Below are positions 60,188 through 64,000 of a stretch of DNA of 64,000 nt, piece after piece. This DNA comes from Castanea sativa (taxonomy: Eukaryota > Streptophyta > Magnoliopsida > Fagales > Fagaceae). A model generated the notes under the pieces. The model worked only from the letters and a program-made list of their open reading frames with translations. It was not told where the DNA came from and did no database searches. The translations under genes and the position numbers were made by a program. The stretch covers positions 61,975,001-62,039,000 of the forward strand of contig NC_134013.1 in NCBI RefSeq assembly GCF_040712315.1. Reading direction: 5' to 3'. How positions within the stretch are numbered: position 1 is the first letter of the stretch; every line of letters starts with the position of its first letter.

Positions 60188-61378
60188 GAGGAAAGGAAAG
60201 GAGTAGCAATGACAAACTTAACAAATACTTACTCTTTTTCTCTTCAGTTTCAATAGTTCGCAGGACGAAAGCGGAGGGCTCTGGACCAAGGCAGTGAAGG
60301 GCTAAAGTTCGAGGGTCGATTAGATCGTCAAATTCTTCAATCGTCCTCGCGTACTTGATGGCTGCTTCAACACGCTACATGTATCTACTCTTAAGTTTTG
60401 GTTGTCTCTTAACTGCGCACAAGACAACAAACAAGAAAGTTAATAATGACGAGATGTGCACCAGAAGAAAAAGAGAGAGAAATAAATAATATTGATGAAG
60501 GACTAGCGGAGAGACGTTGTACCTAGACTCGGGGTTCCTCACTAACGGAGCAGCCTAGGGACGTCTCCCCAAACTTCACCAAAGGGGGTCTCCCACTCAT
60601 CCCCGGAGACAAAAAAGAACCGGGACTTCCAGTAGCAGAACGACGAGGGCAGGCCCTTGACAATTCTAGCTTCCCTGACCCAAGGCACTAGCTCGTAGTA
60701 CTCGTACTCCTTGGATTCTTTCAAACAATACAAGTAGGTGAGCTCATCGACCCTGATCATATCTCCCTCAGTGGTGGCCAGCCATATCTCCATACAACTG
60801 ACCACAATCCTCTAGAAGTTTGGCATAAGTTGCCTAGGAGCGATTGTGAAGTGGTTTAAGAGCTCCATGATGAAGGGGTGGACAGGGAATCTAAGCCCGC
60901 TCAAGAAGGCAGCCTCATAGATGCACACCTCCCCGGGTAAAAAATGACAAACTTGTTCCTCTTTTCGAGGAAGACGAACTCTAACCCTCTCGAGAAATTG
61001 GAACCTATTGCTAAACCTGGAGAAAGTCTCAACATCTAGGCTACACTCCTCTCCAAGGGCAAAGAAAGCCCTAACCACCTAAGGGACTAAGGCAGCAGTA
61101 TCCCCCTCAATCTCCACAGGATCGTCGCTAAATGACAACCCTATCTCGAGCTCACTGGATCTCACCTCAGACATTACTCCTCGCTCCCTCGCTAAACCCT
61201 CGTACCAATCAATTGACTGACAGAGCAAGGGGAGCAAATCAGCCAATACTACGCTTAAACTACTACCCTCAGAGACAAAATTTTCAAGGTACGGGAAAAC
61301 ACCTAAAGATCCCCCAAAACGCACAAAAAGGAATGAAATTGAAGGGCAAGCTATCCAAACCTCAGAGCTACTAACCAT
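59079..61378 (-). pseudogene. Antisense spliced gene (aORF) of element 2
   Basis: Predicted exons on the minus strand are 60524-61378, 60234-60417, 59750-60124 and 59079-59607, with GT..AG borders and compatible phases. The N-terminal exon resembles the plant-mobile-domain-like family (EVCIYEAAFLSGLRFPVHPF, VSCMEIW, YYELVPWVREARIVKGLPSS, FFFVSGDEWETPFGEVWGDV). Exon 2 adds YARTIEEFDDLIDPRTLALH. The C-terminal exon is a coiled coil (EAKNFKLKKDLIVAMDEANTVKEEAK). In-frame TAGs at 61079 and near 60809, stops at the end of exon 1 and in exon 2, and a frame change in exon 3 make it a pseudogene. Function unknown. It is the counterpart of the plus-strand gene at 2208 in element 1. Confidence 0.8.
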
Positions 61379-61877
61379 GGAAACCCAAAAAAAAACAAAG
61401 AAAGAAGAGGGAGGATAATCCTAAAAGCAAGTAAAAAAAGGGGGGAAGGGGAATAAGAAGCCAGCACAATCTACCTACACCATAAAAAGCAAAAGAAAAA
61501 GGAAAAGAGAGACATACCTCAAAGGAAGCAACCACAGAATGCAAAAGCTCGAAGAAAATCGCAGAGTGGATTGGAGAAGAAGAAGCACAGAGCAATGATT
61601 GAGAAAGATTTGGAAAAAATGAAGGGGGAAGAAGAAAGAGAGGAAGTTTAAAAAGCTAGGCACAAAAAACTGAAATTCAGCGGGAAACCCAAGAGTCACA
61701 CAAATGGGGCATTAACTCCACTGAACAGAATATGCCATGTGGCCACGATGCGAGTGGCGCCGCCACTATGCATCAAATGTAGAACGGTACCCTAAGAGAC
61801 ATGTTTGGGCAAAAAACTTTTCATCTTCTAGTGGTCGTCATGACATGCCACAACAACCACAGAACCTGGGGGGCAGC
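61379..61877. other. Upstream part of the element-2 antisense gene
   Basis: CT/GA-rich sequence between the aORF start and the 3' LTR. It probably holds the antisense gene's 5' UTR and promoter; a CTTTGAG/GTATGT word could be a 5' UTR donor. The 3' end has the polypurine tract of the element. Confidence 0.4.
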
Positions 61878-62438
61878 TGATGGGACCGACAAACTCTCCT
61901 TTCCTGGACAACCTTATCATATACACTCGTCCACCTTGGCGCAACACAAACGAAGGCAAGCAAATCATTAATAAGGGGAGTCAATGCTTCAGATAGTTAC
62001 TAATTAGCTGTCAGACCGTTGGAGGAACATCAAAGCCCGCGTTAATGAGCCCTGGGGCGTTACGTAAAGAGTATTAAAACCACAATTAAGGCCCCAACTG
62101 CTAGAAACTATGAACCTATATATACACGCCGATCAGAGGCAAACGAGGTACAAAATACTGACCTTAAAAATACTCTTAGACATATAACTTTGATATTTAG
62201 AACTTTCTTATTTCTCTGAAAAGTCTTCTGCATACTAACTTTGGCATCGGAGGCATTGTGGCAGGCACCACACCGATGACCACCCTAGGAGACCTTTTGT
62301 TCTACGTTCGCAGGGATAGTGACGAGGATTCGACATCATCTGGACGAACCTACAGGACTGACGATTCATGCATCATCAGGTCATATAATTGTGGGGTCCA
62401 CACGAAGGCAACTAAGGGTCCCAATTTTAGTAGCCTCA
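61878..62438 (+). repeat. 3' LTR of element 2
   Basis: It matches 55783-56343 over 561 bp, with the same CTATATATACACGCC TATA region near 62116. Confidence 0.88.
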
Positions 62439-62948
62439 TTTCTCATGGCTGCGTCCATTGCAATTGCCATGGGGATACTGGTGTTTTTAATGCAACTTTG
62501 AAACTTATGTAGTGCAAGTGTTCCAACGCTTGCATAAGGCCAAATTTAACTTGCAAAAGTTTGGTCAACTCTTGAGTGATTGGTTAGAGGAGTAGTCTGT
62601 TTAGTTTATGCAGCGATAGTTTCAAATGTATGTAGTAATAGTTTCCAACGTATGCCTATAAGTTGGAGCAAGAAGAAGAAGCTCTTATTGAGTAGGGAGT
62701 TGGAGAGATATTCGGTAAAAGTTGAACTAAAAAATTAATTAAAAAATAAGTGTTGAAGTGTAAATTGTGAAGCCGACAAATCTGATGTGGCACAATATTA
62801 GAATGTCAAAAAAAAAAAAAAGTCAAAGGCATGTAATGATAGTTTCCAACGTATGTCTAAAAGTTGAAGCAAGAAGAAGAAGCTCTTATCGAGTGGGGAG
62901 TTGAAGAGATATCCAGTAAAAGTTGAACCAAAAAATTAATTAAAAAAA
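62439..62948. other. Spacer with a direct repeat
   Basis: Two related blocks (about 62620-62748 and 62829-62948) share TAGTTTCCAACGTATG, GCAAGAAGAAGAAGCTCTTA and AAAATTAATTAAAAAA. They form a diverged direct repeat of about 200 bp spacing. No gene was recognised. Confidence 0.55.
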
Positions 62949-64000
62949 GGCGTAAATGCACTTTTAGTCCCTATATTTTGCATTTTTTCTATTTTGGTCC
63001 CTACATTTTATTTTTACCACTTTTATTCCCTAAATCAATTAACGCTTGACATTTAAGTCATTTCCGTCACCCAACTAACAGCAAAAGCTAATTTGGTTGA
63101 CAGTGAATAAAAAAATAATATAATTACACAAAATATAATGCCACGTCAGCATATAAATTTTAAAAATTATTTATTAATTTTAATTAAATAAAAAAACAGA
63201 ATTAAAACCCAAAAATCACTAAAATTAAGATCTAAAAAGTATCTTGAACAAAGTTAAAAAACAAAATATTTGGAAAATTTTCTTTTTCATTAGAATATTC
63301 ATAAAAACATGTTTTTTCCCCAATCTTTAGTTGGAAACATGTTCAAACTATCTCTTTCTTCCAATTCCATTTCCAATTACAATTCCTAACTAAAACCAAA
63401 CAAATCCTTATAAACCAATTTCTCTTCTCCACTTATCCAAAAAAAAAAAATTTATCTTCTCCTCTCTCTGAGCTATTCCACAGTCCCCATCAAATCTCTC
63501 CAAACCTCTATCTTTACCTCTCGATCTCACTCCCTCGGCAAGGGTGATGACAACCTTAAGCTTCTCCATGACAAGACCGTTCTCGAGTCGACGCCAGAGC
63601 TTGACTCCCAGGTTTGACCACGACTTTGCTGGGTGCGAGTCGAGACCAAGTCAAAGTGAGGCAATTGTCTGGGGATCTGACTTTCTCTTTATATAAACCT
63701 GACTCTCTCTCTCTCTCTTGATTGTTTGATAAGTGTTGTGGTGGTGGGTTTGATCGGTGGAGGTGGTGGCTAGATTTTTCTGTGTTTGGGTAGAAAGAAA
63801 ATTTTTGGGTTTGGGTTCAGGTGGAAAGAAAATTTTTGGGTTTATGTTTAAGTCTGTTGGTTAGGTATGTGTTTATGTTTGTTGGCTGGGTTTGATTGGT
63901 GGAGGTGGTGGCTAGATTTTTTTGTGTTTGGGTAGAGAGAAAATTTCTGGATTTGGGTTCGAGTGGAAAGAAAATTTTGTGTTTAAGTTTGTTGGCTAGG
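62949..64000. mobile_element. Left end of another MULE, runs off the window
   Basis: GGCGTAAATGCACTTTTAG at 62949 and the following GGTCCCTAC and TTTTATTCCC words match the terminal repeat of the MULE at 12578. Its right end and any transposase lie beyond the window. Inside, from about 63740, is a two-copy repeat of GGTGGAGGTGGTGGCTAG (63755 and 63895, about 140 bp apart). No open gene was recognised. Confidence 0.75.

Larger units (their letters stand above)
55783..62438 (+). mobile_element. Second Tat-type LTR element, internally deleted
   Basis: Two 561-bp LTRs (55783-56343, 61878-62438), both starting TGATGGGAC, enclose RNase H and integrase, a 94-bp tandem array and a minus-strand spliced gene. 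Gag, protease, reverse transcriptase and the primer-binding site are missing: the 5' LTR runs straight into RNase H. A polypurine-like CCTGGGGGGCAGC precedes the 3' LTR. The expected 5-bp target duplication was not found (GGTCA before, TTTCT after), so one end may be rearranged. It is non-autonomous. Confidence 0.88.

Noticed and set aside
62439..62570. GGTCA near 62563 as target duplication of element 2
   Set aside because: It matches the GGTCA before 55783, but it would require an LTR ending in GTTT about 124 bp beyond the shared region. This breaks the TG..CA rule, so chance is likelier.

Overview
This is eukaryotic plant nuclear DNA. Evidence: AT-rich intergenic sequence, spliced genes with GT..AG introns, and plant-specific families (B-box/CCT, CASP-like, MIR169, Tat-type Ty3/gypsy elements, MULEs). 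The genes and repeats suggest a eudicot, probably a woody one; oak-family relatives are a guess from recall, not a database result. No complete bacterial-type operon, CRISPR array, rRNA or tRNA gene was seen.

Layout. (1) 940-11971: a full-length Tat-type Ty3/gypsy LTR retrotransposon on the minus strand, with 5-bp target duplications (GGAAC), one long gag-pol frame broken by about ten stops, and a spliced antisense gene on the plus strand. (2) 12578-18799: a Mutator-like DNA transposon (MULE) with roughly 255-bp terminal inverted repeats, a perfect 10-bp target duplication, a decayed MURA transposase (minus) and a second small gene for a GRF-zinc-finger/transmembrane protein (plus). (3) 18.8-34.5 kb: mostly non-coding DNA holding a 5'-truncated LINE, a CCGG-rich repeat, a tandem cluster of three MIR169 precursors (minus, 28.4-29.1 kb) and several foldback elements. 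(4) 35-49 kb: the host-gene island. It has a CONSTANS-like BBX gene (35098-38817, with an in-frame stop before its CCT domain), an intact 11-exon BRO1-domain gene (43821-47173) and a convergent CASP-like membrane protein gene (47833-48794). MITEs and very short poly(A) retroposons sit in its introns and spacers. (5) 49-55.8 kb: non-coding DNA with a solo LTR related to element 1 (53600-54365, target duplication TTATG). (6) 55783-62438: a second, internally deleted Tat-type element on the plus strand with its own spliced antisense gene (59079-61378, minus). (7) 62949-end: the left end of another MULE with the same kind of terminal repeat as the first.

How parts work together. In both Tat elements pol and the antisense gene are convergent and their 3' ends meet at a tandem-repeat array (151-bp units in one, 94-bp units in the other). 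Almost every in-frame stop in the transposon genes can be explained by one C-to-T or G-to-A transition, as expected from methylated, silenced DNA. The MIR169 cluster would make small RNAs predicted to repress NF-YA transcription factors. The BBX, BRO1 and CASP-like genes look like ordinary single-copy host genes.
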